Shown one piece after another: positions 35,768-48,343 of a DNA stretch of 64,000 bases. The notes under the pieces are model-generated. The model was not told the DNA's origin, did not search any database, and saw only the letters and a list, made by a program, of their open reading frames with translations. The stretch's first letter is position 1, and each line of letters begins with the position of its first letter. This stretch comes from Thelonectria olida. Taxonomy: Eukaryota; Ascomycota; Sordariomycetes; Hypocreales; Nectriaceae. The position numbers were made by a program, and so were the translations under genes. Location: contig JAGPYM010000002.1 of NCBI GenBank assembly GCA_020736575.1, positions 2,046,001 through 2,110,000 on the forward strand. Direction: 5' to 3'.

Positions 35768-38015
35768 TTTGCTAATGGAGGAGTTTGTACGAGCTACGCT
35801 TGAAGGGAAGGGGTCGATGGAGGAGGCAGAGCATGTTTCTTGATCTCGGCTTGTCCTGCTCGTGAATTGGAGCAGTGAAGTCGAAGCACCATGTCAATCT
35901 ACAAAGAGATGGTATAGGGGACTATCAGCGTTGGTATAGAGGTATATCTAGGTACTCATTGGTAATTACTTGGCAGTTTTTCATACGGGGTTTTTCATAC
36001 GATAACTTTCTGGTCCCATCATGGTCTCTCTCCAATCACTATTGCTTCCCGACGCAGATAACCGGAGCCCGTGCTCACAGACAAGGGCTGCAACACACCG
36101 AATGCTTAAGCATATGCAACCGAGATGCAGCCTCCCGCGTCGGTCAGGCTCCGGACAACGACCAACCTGAAGACTGCATGATGCAGCCGGGAACCCTCCT
36201 CCCCCCCCTTATCCCGGGCTGCAGACGGTACGGTAGACGACAGCCCGCCGACTTTCTACCTTATGCAGACTACGAAAGAACAGTAGCTGCATGGGGATCG
36301 CGCGAGAGGACAACACCAAACCATCCCACTGATATGCACGCAGACGTCTTCTCCCTCGGCGTCTTTCTCGTCCAACCGCATGATGTGTCATGATCATCAT
36401 GCTGAAACTGACTCAGCTCAGTGCAGGACTAGGCTCTGTACTGTGCGTCGACAAAAGCTCCGTGTACAACGCGAAGGATGAGAGAAATGCATCTTGTCCC
36501 TCCCTTTGCCCCCCCTCCTCACTCTCCGATTTCTCCGATTCCCGCAGATACCGAGCGTTTACGGGGCAAAAGAGTCATCGTGGTCGTTGGTTTACACACC
36601 AAAAAGGTTACCGCCTCCAGAAACAAAAGCCCCCCCTCCCTCTAAAAACAGCAATCTGCAAACGGTCAAAGAAAGGGAAGCCAAACGCCTCCTGACACCA
36701 TGTGTCCAGCCCAGGCCCCCCCCCCCCCCCCCTCCCCTCCACGCGCTTCTAACGGCGCTTGCTCTTCGCTATTTGACCCCCGCTGAGGAAGGCATTCCCG
36801 CCACACCGGCGAGTGAGTGAGTGGTATAACTCCAGCCCTCGAAACGAACCCTACTCGAACGTGCTCCGCTCTCCACAATCCCATAGAAAGGAGGAGGATA
36901 CGAATACCTTTCGTGTATGTGCGAAGAAAGCACACCCTGCCTCCTCCTGCCCTAACCAGTAGACTCCCCTGAGCCCTGACCATGAGACTCTTCCCCCCTC
37001 AGTCCCCAGTTGGTTCACGACCCCGTCCGCCCAACCCACCACCAGCACACGGTTGCACCAAGCCGGCGTTTCAATGAGGGGGGGCTGGTGGGAAACATGC
37101 ATGTGCACAGGGCCTTGTTCTCACAGCTTGGCAATCGGGCCCGTCGGGAAGTCCAACAGGAGGGATCAACAGCTGGTGCGTGCTCGTTCAAAGGGGCGGC
37201 GGGGAGAGAAAGAAGGCGGGGAGAGGAGGGGTGGCTATCAAGGACCCAAGGATAGCTATTGGTACAGACCTAGTGACGGTGAGAAGCTTGCAATGGATGG
37301 GTGCATGGGAGAAATAGGCGCGGTTACCTTGGCTTTCACTGTCAGCTACAGCAATAAGGACACGACTGGGATGACATTGCCAGGGCATGTTAGGGAGAAC
37401 ACCAACAGGAAAGTAAACAAGGTCTTCTTGAAACATGACTCTCAGAATGGTGCTTTGTTAGCCATCCATCCATCCATTGAATCCTGAACTGATAATGGCT
37501 TGCTAATCCCCTTTTGTCGTCACACATTCCATAGCCTCCCATCCACAACTCCATCACACGCTTTTAGACATGAGAAACCACAAATACCTCCCTTCTCCAT
37601 CGACGAATGACTTGGTTTGGTGAAAGCCCGAATCTCAATTTGGCTCAAAGCAGCAATTCCCGAGAACGCCTCCTCGCATGTGATGACATCAGACACGAAG
37701 ATAGAAAACACTCTGTCCGCTAAGTCCAAATGTATCCAAGCGATATCATAACTCCAGCAATATTAAACAGGTTGGGGGTATTGTTAAAGACAGGATAAAA
37801 GTGAGAGAGAAAAAAGTCATGTCGTGACATTCTGGCAGTCATGGCTAGGGAGGGTGCAAACTGGTGATTAAGATGCACCCCCTCCTTGTATATGTGATTA
37901 TATTGGCAGGTGGGATTGTTTTCGTCACGCCTCGAGGGGTGACTCTCTCACGGCCGAGCGTCTGTTTAACCCGAGCCGTCGAAGAGGTATGTTTCGAAGG
38001 CCATGCTCGTATCGT
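35768..38015. other. Convergent intergenic region with a C17 run
   Basis: 2.2 kb between the stops of VPS10 and the following minus-strand gene. It contains a run of 17 C (36716-36732). No coding region is supported by codon bias or family resemblance. Confidence 0.45.
36716..36732 (+). repeat. C17 homopolymer
   Basis: Seventeen consecutive C in the intergenic region after VPS10, followed by a CT-rich stretch. Its length is likely uncertain in any assembly. Confidence 0.85.
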
Positions 38016-41000
38016 CTAGTTGCGTCGGACTCGATTCCAGATTCGTTTAACGACCCCATTCTCCAATCCAGGGTCATCGACCCATTGGTCCAACGATGCA
38101 AGCTGTCGCTCAACGCTTTCTTTCCGATTCTCGTCGCGAGCATAGATCACCGGGCTAGCTGAGTCTTCTCGCGGAGTAGCACCACGACTTGAGGCAGGTT
38201 GTTTCCAGCCATACATCTGTTCCTCGTTTGCACGAAGGTCGGGTCGAGTAAGTGTCATTCGTAGCGTCATCTCGCGGCTTGATAGCGCTTCCCGGCTTGG
38301 ATCGCTACGAAGGAAGGCGTTGCGGTCATGAGCGCTCTCGGTGCTCGCTTGTGGTGGGCGATCAGGCGCACCAAATAGATGTGGCGTCTTTGGTGACTCT
38401 GGGTCCTCAACTGATGCTTCTTCACTCAAAGACTGGCCATCCTCTAAGAAGCTTCGGAATCTGTCTGATGAGCCGCCCCCTACTCTCCGCTTATCCGGCT
38501 TGGATACAGCTGGCTTCGTCTCATCTAGGGATGGAAATCCAAATTCAATCGCCTCATCAAACTTCTGGGGCGATGCCAGAAACGCCCGCAGCTTCATACG
38601 AGCCTCTGGATCACGGTAATGAGCTGCTTCAGCATCAATAACTGGAGTGCTTTCGGGGCTGGGTCCCCTGCTTGGTGTCATTAGGGACACGGCTCGCGAC
38701 CTGCGCCGGACATGACCTTCTGAGCCCAGAATTGGACTTGGGCATGACGGTAGAGAAGGTGATGTTGGCATATCCTTCATGGGTGGACGGTTATAAGATA
38801 CGGACCCACGTCCAAATGGTAACTTGTTGATGGAAAGGTGGCGTCGAAAGGATGGCCGCCGATTCTTGTTCGGTACGGGGATTTCTTCCCGAAGGTTGAT
38901 GTGATAGTCATCCAGGTACAGACGCAAGTCGAGGCCTTCGTCCTCTTCAAGCCACCTGAAGCTATCATAGAAAGAATCGACTCGCTTTTTCTCCGACTCG
39001 CGCGGAGCATGCTCATCATGTAAGTGAGGCACACTGGAGAGAGATGAGTGGCCCTCCGAGAGTGCCGGGCTACCGACTGGGGATTGCATCTTCTGATCTT
39101 TCAATTGTCGTTTTGTAACCATCTGAGAACCGTCGTTCGTCGACGGGTTGGAAAGGAGAGTTTGTCTGCGGTAGTGCGCTGCAATTTGCTCTTCCTCGGT
39201 CAGGTGTTGGCGCTTGATCTTCTCGGGCAGATTCTCAAAGAACCGCTGATCTGTTGAGTTGATACGCGTTCGACCTGTTGAAACGGTGGAGGGATCCGAC
39301 GTCGCCTTGATTTTACGGCGTTGTCGACGACTGGCAGAGTTCTCACCTGGAGGCTCCGGGGAGTAAGGTTGTTCGGGTTCGGCAGTCCCAAGACGGCTAT
39401 GGTTTTCTGGATCAAGTTGGTGGGCGAGTTGAGACCTCTCAATTGTGGAAAAGTACTAAGGCACGGAGCTTCATTTAGTACATGGGCGTTCGAGAGACAC
39501 GACAGCAAAGTGAGACGAATACGGAATCGTTGTCACTTGAGCAGGCAATTGATCAACATGAGCGAGGTGACTGCAGACAGGAATGAAGTGACAAAAAGAC
39601 AATGATGAGGGGGCCATCCCTGGACCTTAAGGCATGAGAGAGGGGGGGAATCCAGTAGGGGGAATGGATATGTCTCAATGCAGGAACGAAAGCTGCACGA
39701 AGCAGGAGGGGAAGTAAACGATTGTGGACTCTCCAGAGTGTCTTGGCCTTGGTGCGGACGAAGCCCGGTTTCCTGGTGGTGCCGAAGCACCGCAAACCTC
39801 CAGTCAGAAGCATGGATTCCGAGAGGACCTGCAGGCCAGGGAAGTCGTCACGTCGTCCGCTGGGGTGTGATGAGAGCGACAGCAAAAGGTTTTGGTAGGG
39901 TCCGTTGGGATAGGGGTGCATCGAGCCCTGTTCCTCCAATGGCCAACCGCCAGACCCATGATATGGTGAGCCCAGGCCAGACGAGGCATGGGTTGGACGT
40001 GGAGTGGGCGCTGGCCCAGGTGGAGTGCCCTGAAGGCGGGAGTTCACCGTCGTCCTGGCGGCCACTAGCCCCGGCACCTGCATTATGGATGCAAAGCCCG
40101 CCGATTCATGACAACTGGCGGCGCTGCGTTGATCCAATCATGCACGGCCATGCCAGGCAGTTCATCCCAGGTCGGAGCTAGGAATGCAGACAAGAAAGGA
40201 GGGTGTAGAGCGCACGAGGCAGCCGCAAAGGGACTTGGGATCAGAGACGCGGGTGATTGGAAGCGAGACATGGAGGGGGTTCATGGGCAACCAAGATGAT
40301 CAGAAACAAAAGCGGAAAACAAAACAGAAAGGGAGGTGTGTTGGCATGAAATGGTGAAATGAGTTGAACGCATGTCTGGGTTGGACCTGATTTTGGCAGA
40401 TTACCTATGCTTCTCCTGCGCCCGTGTTGCGGGCCGAAAGCAACCAAAGCACATAGACCATCAGTTGATAACCAAGAAAAAAAAGTACTCACTTTTCGCT
40501 GTATCGTGGGCGGCAGTGCCTCGTATTCATCTCTTGTGATTACCATCGATGGTCGGTTGCTATCAAACGAGTCCGACGAGTCCGGGTCCTCGGACGACAC
40601 TCGCAGGGTTTTGGATGTGTCTGCGTCCGGACTTCGATTGCGCCGCCAAACTCGCAAGTGGCTTCGTGATGACGACGGACGGTCTTGAGATGAGAAATGA
40701 TGCGTGTCGGGAAACAGGAGTTCGTGGTCGAGGGTGTCGAGTAAATCATGCGGGTTGCACACGTTGAGCTGAATCTCACCCTCGGCTTGAGGCTCTGGCG
40801 GTAGTCGCAATTCGACCTTTGGGTCTTGATGCCAGAGACTGGGCAAGTTGAACAGCGGTGGCGGATGGGCGCTGTAAGTCACAGCATTGGCGCCGCCTCC
40901 AGATGACGTTGTCATGGCCATCGTTGCGGCGCTCGTCTGACGGGAAAGGAGAAAGCTTTCATCAGCCATATATTGGGTGCTCCTGGGGCTGCTGGCGAAG

Positions 41001-41326
41001 GCCGTTGCGGGACGCTGTGGCTGCGGTCGTGCCTGTCCAAGCATGTCTGCGTTTGTTTGTGCATATGCATATGCTTGAATTGCATGCGTATTGTCTACGC
41101 CAGCCTCGGGCTGTTGCGGTTGGCGGTGTCGTGAGATACTTCCCGAGAGTGAATTCAGGGTTGCAGTTTCGAGGAAAGACTTGTTATTAAAGTCAGAGTA
41201 GTCGTCGCTGATGCTGCCATAGTTGCTGCTCCCAACACCAGATGGCAGGCGGCGTTCCGGTTGTCTTCCTCTAGCCCACCCGGGATAAGAGAGCGGCGTC
41301 ACAACCTCAACATCATCCGGACCCAT
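38016..41326 (-). CDS. Hypothetical large disordered protein, 757 aa, with 1-kb intron
   Basis: Unrecognised. Exon 1 (41326-40493) and exon 2 (39455-38016) are joined across a 1,037-nt GT-AG intron, phase 0 on both sides, giving 757 codons plus stop. The joined site reads PPTIQRKYFSTIERSQLA, which looks like one continuous amphipathic helix and supports the join. The frame is open from a TTG at 41338, but the first ATG is 41326 (MGPDDVEVVTPL). Most of the protein is low complexity: Gln/Pro-rich, Ser-rich, many SP sites (MTPSRGPSPESTP, SPSLPSCPSPI). More ordered pieces are RFFENLPEKIKRQHLTEEEQIAAHYRRQTL, FYDSFRWLEEDEGLDLRLYLDDYHINLREE, ARMKLRAFLASPQKFDEAIEFGFPS and a basic C terminus (VKRIWNRVRRN). 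No membrane segment or enzyme motif. It may be a regulatory or scaffold protein; that is a guess. Confidence 0.68.
39456..40492 (-). other. Unusually long intron (1,037 nt)
   Basis: GTGAGT donor at 40492 and a CCTTAG acceptor at 39457-39456 on the minus strand. Other introns in this window are 46-158 nt. Frames inside it are open for up to 194 codons on the minus strand but are not in register with a conserved product. Confidence 0.55.
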
Positions 41327-44300
41327 GGCGACGTCCAATAAACGGACGACTGGGGCGGGTGGGTGCTAGGGCGGGCAGGGTTTCCGATTACTTGAACAGG
41401 GAACGGCGATAGAATTGGACAATGGGCGCTGATCATGAAAGCAAAATGGAAATGAACGGCAAGGTCAGATCCACAGATTGAATGGTGTCGGCGTCGGTCG
41501 GTTGGTTTCGCTTCGGATCAAATTCACGGTTGCGAGTCTGCGGGTCGAAGGAGAGCGACGAGGATGGTAAACATTAAGTGGACGAGGTGGCAATGTGAAG
41601 TGTGATGAGCCGGGCGAGATGTGCCATGGGCAGAAAGTACGTAGTGCGGCGAGCCGACGAGGACGGAGGATTGCGGAGGCTGTTGAGGCGCCAGAGAGGA
41701 AACGGGTTTGTCGTCGAGGTCGAGGTCGAGGTCGAGGAGCTGGGGATGGAATCCTGAGAGATGACGGGCCCAGGAAGAAAAGCAGGGAGGGAGGGAGTTC
41801 AAAGGAGGAGAGCACGAGTTGGGGTGAAAACAAGCGCAGGAGCGAAGTAGATCGGGTTCCTTCCTGAAGATCGTGAACTCGAGGTGCCGCAGGTTCGGTG
41901 GATCGCGCCTGCCGTACGAGCTGGTGATGGTCGACTCGTTGAGTTGATGAGGAAGCAAGAAACTCAACCTCGCAGCAATGACGAAAGTCGAGCCGCGAGA
42001 CCTTAACCTCTCTACATATTGTCCAAAATCCCCCCCATCCGAGCTACAGTATGATCCAACCTTGCCGGTGCGTGCGTCTGGTCACAGTTCAACTGGCACC
42101 CCCCGAACGAGCGAACGAACGAGCGACCAAAAACAAGCCCGACTATGAACATGGACCAGGCCATGACCACCACCTCACTCCGCAGGTGAGGGAGGGCCCG
42201 GAGGGGCTCTGGGCTCTGTGCTACTGAACGGAGACGTGTGCTTGAATAACCAGCGTTGCCAGCCTAATTTGTCTTCAGAGACGCATCAAGTTATGTCGGT
42301 GCCCGTCCCGCCTCGCCTCCAGCCCTGGTCCCTGACATGCGCTGGCCCCGGCGTCGTCATCTACTGGTCCGTCGCTGTCTATCCCAGCATGGTGGAATCC
42401 TAGATACCTAGCCTCGGGCCTCGTTGAGGGTCGTCGACCTTCTATTTCGTACGGATATTAGCAGCCCTCGGGCCCTCGTGAGCCATGAGTAGCATTCCAG
42501 GTTTCTGGCCGAAATTCCTGGTCCAGTTGGAACAAATTGAGATGATACGGTGGAGGAGAGGATACCAAGCTGTCCAGGGACGGACCAACAACCACGACAG
42601 ACAACCCAGCCAAGCTGCCTGCCCGTCCACCAAGCTGGGCGCGGTCCCACCGTCCCACTGTGAGGCGTCTGTCTGTCCGGGGACCAAAGGGACCAGGTCA
42701 TCAGAGTCCAAGCCCAGGGGAAACTGGCTTAGGGCCGCTACTTTAGCCCCTATATCTCGAGCCTCCGGCTGCCCTGTGCTTCCAGCCGCGGCCGTTGGCG
42801 CCCCTCTACCAAGAGCCAAACCAGTTCGATCCTCTCAGAAAGCATTCGCGGCGTTGATGACTGGCAACCTTTCTGTTGGAGGTTCAACAAGACGCACATC
42901 AGGCTAGCTAACTTGACTCTTAGAGATCAAGACTGTCAAGTGCTCGGCCCCCACGTTGATCTCATGTCACAGGAGAAACCGGCTCTATCGTGCCGTCGGC
43001 TAATAGAATTGACGCTCTCTTTGCTCAATCTTTCCTCGTCCTCACTTCACTCTCACATGCAGGGGTCTCTATCAGGCACTCGCTCAATCCGTCCGTCACC
43101 TCTGGTCCCCAATTGAGAACCCCAGCCCATACTCTACGAAGTTACGGCTGCCTGCCGTCCTCTTTTTATCCAACTGCGGACACGGAGCACCAAGTCCTTG
43201 TCTCTATGTCCCTGTCAACGCCTCCCCTATCCTGTCCTCGGACATGTGAGATCAATGCCAGATTCTTTAATACGACGTTGGTGGCACGTATTCCAGCAAT
43301 GCTATCAGGGGCAAGCTCATAAGGAATCCCAGTCACGCTGCTGGGCGCTCACGGAAGCGTTGCCATAAATCGTTCTCAGAGGCCCGCCCGGTCAAGCCCC
43401 TGTTGGTTCCTGGACTCACGGTGCACCACCACGTCTTTTTGGGCATGTCTCCCGATTGCTTAGTCTATTACCCGCTAGTCTTCCCCGGCGTTGACATCTG
43501 CAACTGGTCGTTCGGCTGGCTTGGCGAGAGAAACTTCTTCCCAGCGCTGTGATTAGTTTGTCAAGAAGCTGCTGGACCCTGAAAAGCAGAACAGGGGTCG
43601 CGCCCTATGATAGCGACTTCACCTGTGCTCTCCGGCTGTGCCTCATCATAACTTCGGATCTAGCCTTGTGCAGTCACTCGGTTGAATCCTTCCATTTTAT
43701 TACTATGTGCATTTACCATCGGATAATCATGGCAGTTCTTTACAGCACGGACTTCAAGTCAAGTGTTTGAGCCGCTCTGTCTAGGGAACAACAGCCGAAT
43801 GGAAACCCAGTGCCGGCGAGGATCAAGACCAGGACTCATTTCCTCGGTCGTCTAACATATTCTCCCCCTTGAATTCCGGAAAGAATTACACCCAGCTCGT
43901 GTCCAGAGTTCACTGTCTAGGCACAACCCCAGTGCCAATCCCCATCGGTACGAAACACCATCTATTCTCGTCGTATGTCTGCGGGTCTCCGAGGGAAGCT
44001 CCATATTCATCCACGAGGACACAAACCTTCCAGCCTGACTGACGTCCTTCAAGCGTTGGGCGTAAGTCTTGGTCATCCAACGAGGATGTTGCTCTATCAT
44101 ACCAGGGTTCGAAGTGGAAAGTTCATCCGCTCATCTCACTGTTTGGGCTGGGAGACTAGGACTTACCAGGCCAGCTTCTATCTCGAGAAGGACCAGGCCA
44201 CGCCTCGATTTGCGGGCCGCCCATCAAATATGCGGTGGGCAGGATTCCTGTCAATCAATTGCCCGGTTCAAATTAGCCCGACCGTCAATATCTAATTGCC

Positions 44301-45745
44301 ATCAAACGTTCTTGTTCCGAGGAACTGGGAACATGATTGATCAGACGAAGTGTTTATCGGCTTCAGGACGGGTATGGATCCTCTGATTCATACCAAAGTG
44401 TGCATCATGGAGTCTTTCGTGGGATACGACCTCGATCGGATCTGAGAAACGGATCGTCCTTCTTCATTCGCATACCGCATCGTTGTTCAGCGTCGTGTCG
44501 TAAGTTATATCAAATGTCCTGTAATGTACCCTAACTTAGAGAAACCTGGCCTGTCACTGCAACAAGCTTTGGTCAATATGGCATCGATCGACATAGCTTA
44601 CGCACTATGGAACTTGTATCTGGCGTAACGACACGACATATTCTGGGGTGATGTGGTGGTCCCAGGATGATGCTGGCTGTTGTTGATTAGCATGGAGACT
44701 TTTGACAGCACCGCAAGAACGGCCAAATCCATACCGTGTCAAGTTGTCTCTCCACAGCGCGCCGGCCGCTGTCTTTCGAGAACTCCTCGTCCCGTTCGAG
44801 ACCTCGGTGCCTCATTCTAGCTATTCTCGGGAGTTCGCTCATTTACTCTTCCATGTAAGGATTCCATGTTTCTTCCTTGCTCCACCAACCTGCGGGAGAT
44901 GGGTATCGTTAACGAGAGTTGATGTTCCACAGAGAGTCCTGTCCACTGCCGGGCTTCGTTCGGCAAGTGCTACACCGCAAGAGTAAGCAAATGTCTGTTG
45001 ATTCCCATGAGCCTGCATCTGCGAGGCTAGGGTTGTGTTTCAAGAGCCGCGGTGAATTGATGAATAACAGCCGTCGTATTCAACGGGACACCCACCATAC
45101 GTGTCGCGGTGACACTACCTACGTAAAGGACGAGCACGGACTACGCCAATGCGCATGCATCGTTCAGGTGCGCCTCGAGATAATTGTTCCTTTGCGCCTC
45201 CAAACCGCCGCGATGTCACCCCATTCTCTCTCTCACCTCGCTCGGGCGTGGTGTCATTGACCGTCAGGGGATCCGCCCAAGGTCCCAATTGCCCGGGACC
45301 CCAAGAGACATCGGACAAGCCGAGCCCGGGATACCAAAGCTAAATGTCGTTTGAGATTTATCATCATCAATCACCAACATCAGGGCCAACTGGTGACTTA
45401 AAGGTGATGCCGCTTCTTGCGAATGCCGTCTTGGCCCCCCCAGATGTCTTTATTGAGTGAAACAATGGCGGTGAGCGCGATTCAGCGCCGAGGAGGTGAC
45501 AATTGGGACAACGGTTTTAAACTGATTCAAATAGACGCGTTTTCGTACGTACGTGCGGCGCACACAGATAGATGTGGCACACGTCCGAGGAAAGTCAACA
45601 TGTTCATTGTTCTGAGGTCTCGACGTTACACCGTCATGTCTATCATACCCTACTCAAGATTACAAGCCCTCGTTTTTCCTTTTCCCTTCTCGTGACTGGT
45701 TCAACAGTTCATCCATTCATAACTCCCGTACAGTTCATTTTGTTT
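41327..45745. other. 4.4-kb gene-poor region
   Basis: Between the start of the 757-residue gene and the stop of the ADE16/17 gene, both minus strand. The first 700 bp presumably hold the promoter and leader of the former. From 42.2 to 45.5 kb frames are short and lack codon bias, and there is no terminal repeat or transposase remnant I can see. It could hide a decayed element, a long non-coding RNA or a fast-evolving gene. Confidence 0.4.
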
Positions 45746-47647
45746 TTAGTGGTGGAAGAGACGAATGTTCTGCTCCACAAACGTGATGCCCAACTTCTCG
45801 GCAGTCTCAAAGACAGCGCCATCGTTCTGGCTGCCTCCAGGGGCAGCAACGTACTTGGTACCTGAGCGAGCGACACGGAAGACGTTGTCGATGAAGGGGA
45901 ACTATAAACCAGTCAGTTTCACGGCGGCAGGGCGTGTCGGTTGGGAAAACTTACGAAAGCGTCGCTGGAAACACAGACATCCTTGAGCTGCTTCATCCAT
46001 GCTTCACGCTCCTCAGCAGTGAAAGCAGGGGGCACATCCTCGAAGACAGCCTCGAAAGCCTCACGCTCAGGACCGTCCTTCGGAAGTTGACCGCTCACAA
46101 GCAGGTCAATGGCGTTGCTCTTATCAGGGCGCTTAGTGCCCTTCTTCCACTTGATGCCGAGAACACGCTCGTGGAAGCGCATCCACCAGTTGTCGGCCTT
46201 GTCGCCGGCAAGACGAGTGCAGTGGATTCGGGATTGCTGGCCAGCGCCAAGACCAACGACTTGGCCGTTGACAGCGTAGCAGACAGAGTTGCTCTGGGTG
46301 TACTTGAGAGTGATGGTGGCAACAGTGAGATCGCGAGCAGCGCTCTCGGGGAGAGAGGTGACGTCCTTGGGGGTGACAATGGTGCTGAAGTGCTTGGGGG
46401 AGATCTCGACATCATTGCGGTGCTGCTGGAGACTGATGCCGTAGACACTGCGGGTTTCAGTGCTAGGGGGTTATACTCAGGGTCGATCTGGAGGACCAGG
46501 TAGCGGCCGCCTTTCTTCTTCTTGAGGATCTCGAGGGCAGCATCCTCGTAGCCAGGGGCAATAACACCATCAGAGACCTCCTTGGAGATGATGCTGGCAG
46601 TAGGGACATCAACGACGTCACTGAGAGCAATGATATCACCGAAGCTGCTCATGCGGTCGGCACCTCGAGCACGAGCATAGGCCTGGGCGAGGCCAGAGGT
46701 CTCAATTCCTGGAATGTCGTTGACAAAGTAAACCTTGCGCTCGTCCTCGGTAAGGGGCAGTCCAATGGCTGCACCGGCGGGAGAGACATGCTTGAAGCTG
46801 GCGGCAGCGGGCTTTCCGAGGGCCTGCTTAAGCTCCTTGACCAGGGGCCAAGCGTTGAGGGAGTCGAGGAGGTTGATGTAACCAGGAGCACCGCAGAGGA
46901 CCTTGAAGGGAAGCTTGCCCTCGGGCACATAGGCGGCGGCAGGCTTCTGGTGGGGGTTGGCACCGTATCGGAGGGCCATGTACTGCTCGCCGTTGCCAGC
47001 GTACTCCTTGCGGAAGAACTGAGAGATGGCGGCATCGTAGTCGGCAGTGTGTTCGAAGGCCTTGAGGGCGTAGCGATTGCGGCTGGCCTCGGAGATCTCG
47101 CCCTTCTCGAGCTCGCTTAAGAAGCCAGCGTAGTCATTGGGATCGCTGAGGATGGTGACACGCTTGTGGTTCTTGGCAGCGGCACGAATGAGGGTGACAC
47201 CACCAATGTCAATCTCCTCGACGGCCTCAGGGATGCTGACGTTGATCTTGGCGACGGTGTCCTTGAAGGGGTAGAGGTTGCAGATGACATAATCGACCTT
47301 GTTGATGTTCTGGTCAGCGAGGTCTTTCTCGTCGGAGGCGAGGTCGCGGGCCAGAATGCCAGCATGGACAGCGGGGTGGAGAGTCTTGACCCGGCCAGCG
47401 AGCATCTCAGGGGCCTTGGTGATGGCGGAGACGTCTCTACACAGTGGATTGTGAGCTCTCGAGTGATTTTTTTATCCATTGGATTGGGTAACTCTTACTC
47501 GACAGGGAAGCCAGACTCGCGGATCATCTTGGAAGTACCCCCAGAAGCGAGGATGCGAACATTCTGCTGGACAAGGCCCTTAGCCAGGTCCAACAGGCCG
47601 GTCTTGTCGTAGACGGAGACGATGGCAATCTTCTGCTGGGACGACAT
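45746..47647 (-). CDS. ade16: Bifunctional AICAR transformylase/IMP cyclohydrolase (ADE16/17, PurH), one-base frame break
   Basis: Performs the last two steps of purine synthesis: formylation of AICAR with 10-formyl-THF, then ring closure to IMP. Exons 47647-47499, 47436-45955 and 45901-45746, with introns of 62 and 53 nt. The N-terminal cyclohydrolase domain shows [22 protein letters not shown] and [17 protein letters not shown]; the transformylase domain shows [14 protein letters not shown], the catalytic Lys-His in [27 protein letters not shown], then [21 protein letters not shown] and the terminal NIRLFHH. After QIDPEYNP the frame is lost: a run of five C on the coding strand (46466-46470 as G on plus) must be six to continue into [18 protein letters not shown]. 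With that base the gene has exactly 595 codons plus stop, the family norm. An indel in sequencing is the simplest reading. Confidence 0.95.
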
Positions 47648-48343
47648 TTTGAGGGAAATGCTACGGGATGATGTGAAAGGAAAGCAATTGAGTCCGTTGG
47701 GCTGCCGGCCAGAAGGGTGTGAAAAAAAGTTTGGCGGGGTAGAGGGGTAGTAGCCGCCAATAGATAGAGCAATGGAGGTGATGGTGGTGGGGGTTGTGAT
47801 GCTGCCCTTCCTGCGGGGAACCTAATCAAGGATCAGGTCGGGAGCGATCAACGATTGTACGATTATCTGTTCGTGCATCTGAAATAGCGACGGGTCAGCT
47901 ACGGGCAGGGTCATGGCGCATGCAAGCGCTCATTCTAATTACCTAAGTTATCTACCCTAGGTATGAGAGAGAAAAAATTGGTTTCTGTCAAACGATCCAT
48001 CCAATTGTAACGATGAAAGTTGGCCCAACAGGAAAGTATCGTCAAATGGATGTCGAATTTTCTCCATTTAGCCGTTGTTTTACCGTCTCCGCATCCACCG
48101 GAAGAGGCTGTCAGCCAATGAATCAGCTCCTACCAAGACACCTTTAGCTTCAACCTCAGCCTTGCCTACCCAACTTAGCCTTTCATCTCAACATCGAGCC
48201 TTGCCGACGCGCAAACGTCACTTCGACGACCACGCCAATGATGAAAGGACAACGGTTCTGATTCAATAATCACTGTTTACCTCCTGTATATTTAAAGTTT
48301 TGGATTTTTCGCGGGTTAGCCTTTGGCACCCAACCTGCACATA
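47648..48343. promoter_or_regulatory. Divergent promoter, ADE16/17 and MED16
   Basis: 696 bp between divergent starts, with a CCTAAGTTATCTACCCTAGGTA element near 47943 and CT-rich leaders. No defined operator is recognisable. Confidence 0.4.

Noticed and set aside
39553..40137. A 194-codon minus-strand frame inside the 1-kb intron as an extra exon
   Set aside because: It is Pro/Ser-rich without recognisable homology, and the direct join of the flanking exons already gives a coherent sequence.
44100..44125. GGTTCGA-like B-box suggesting a tRNA gene
   Set aside because: No A-box at the right distance and no cloverleaf arms can be folded around it.
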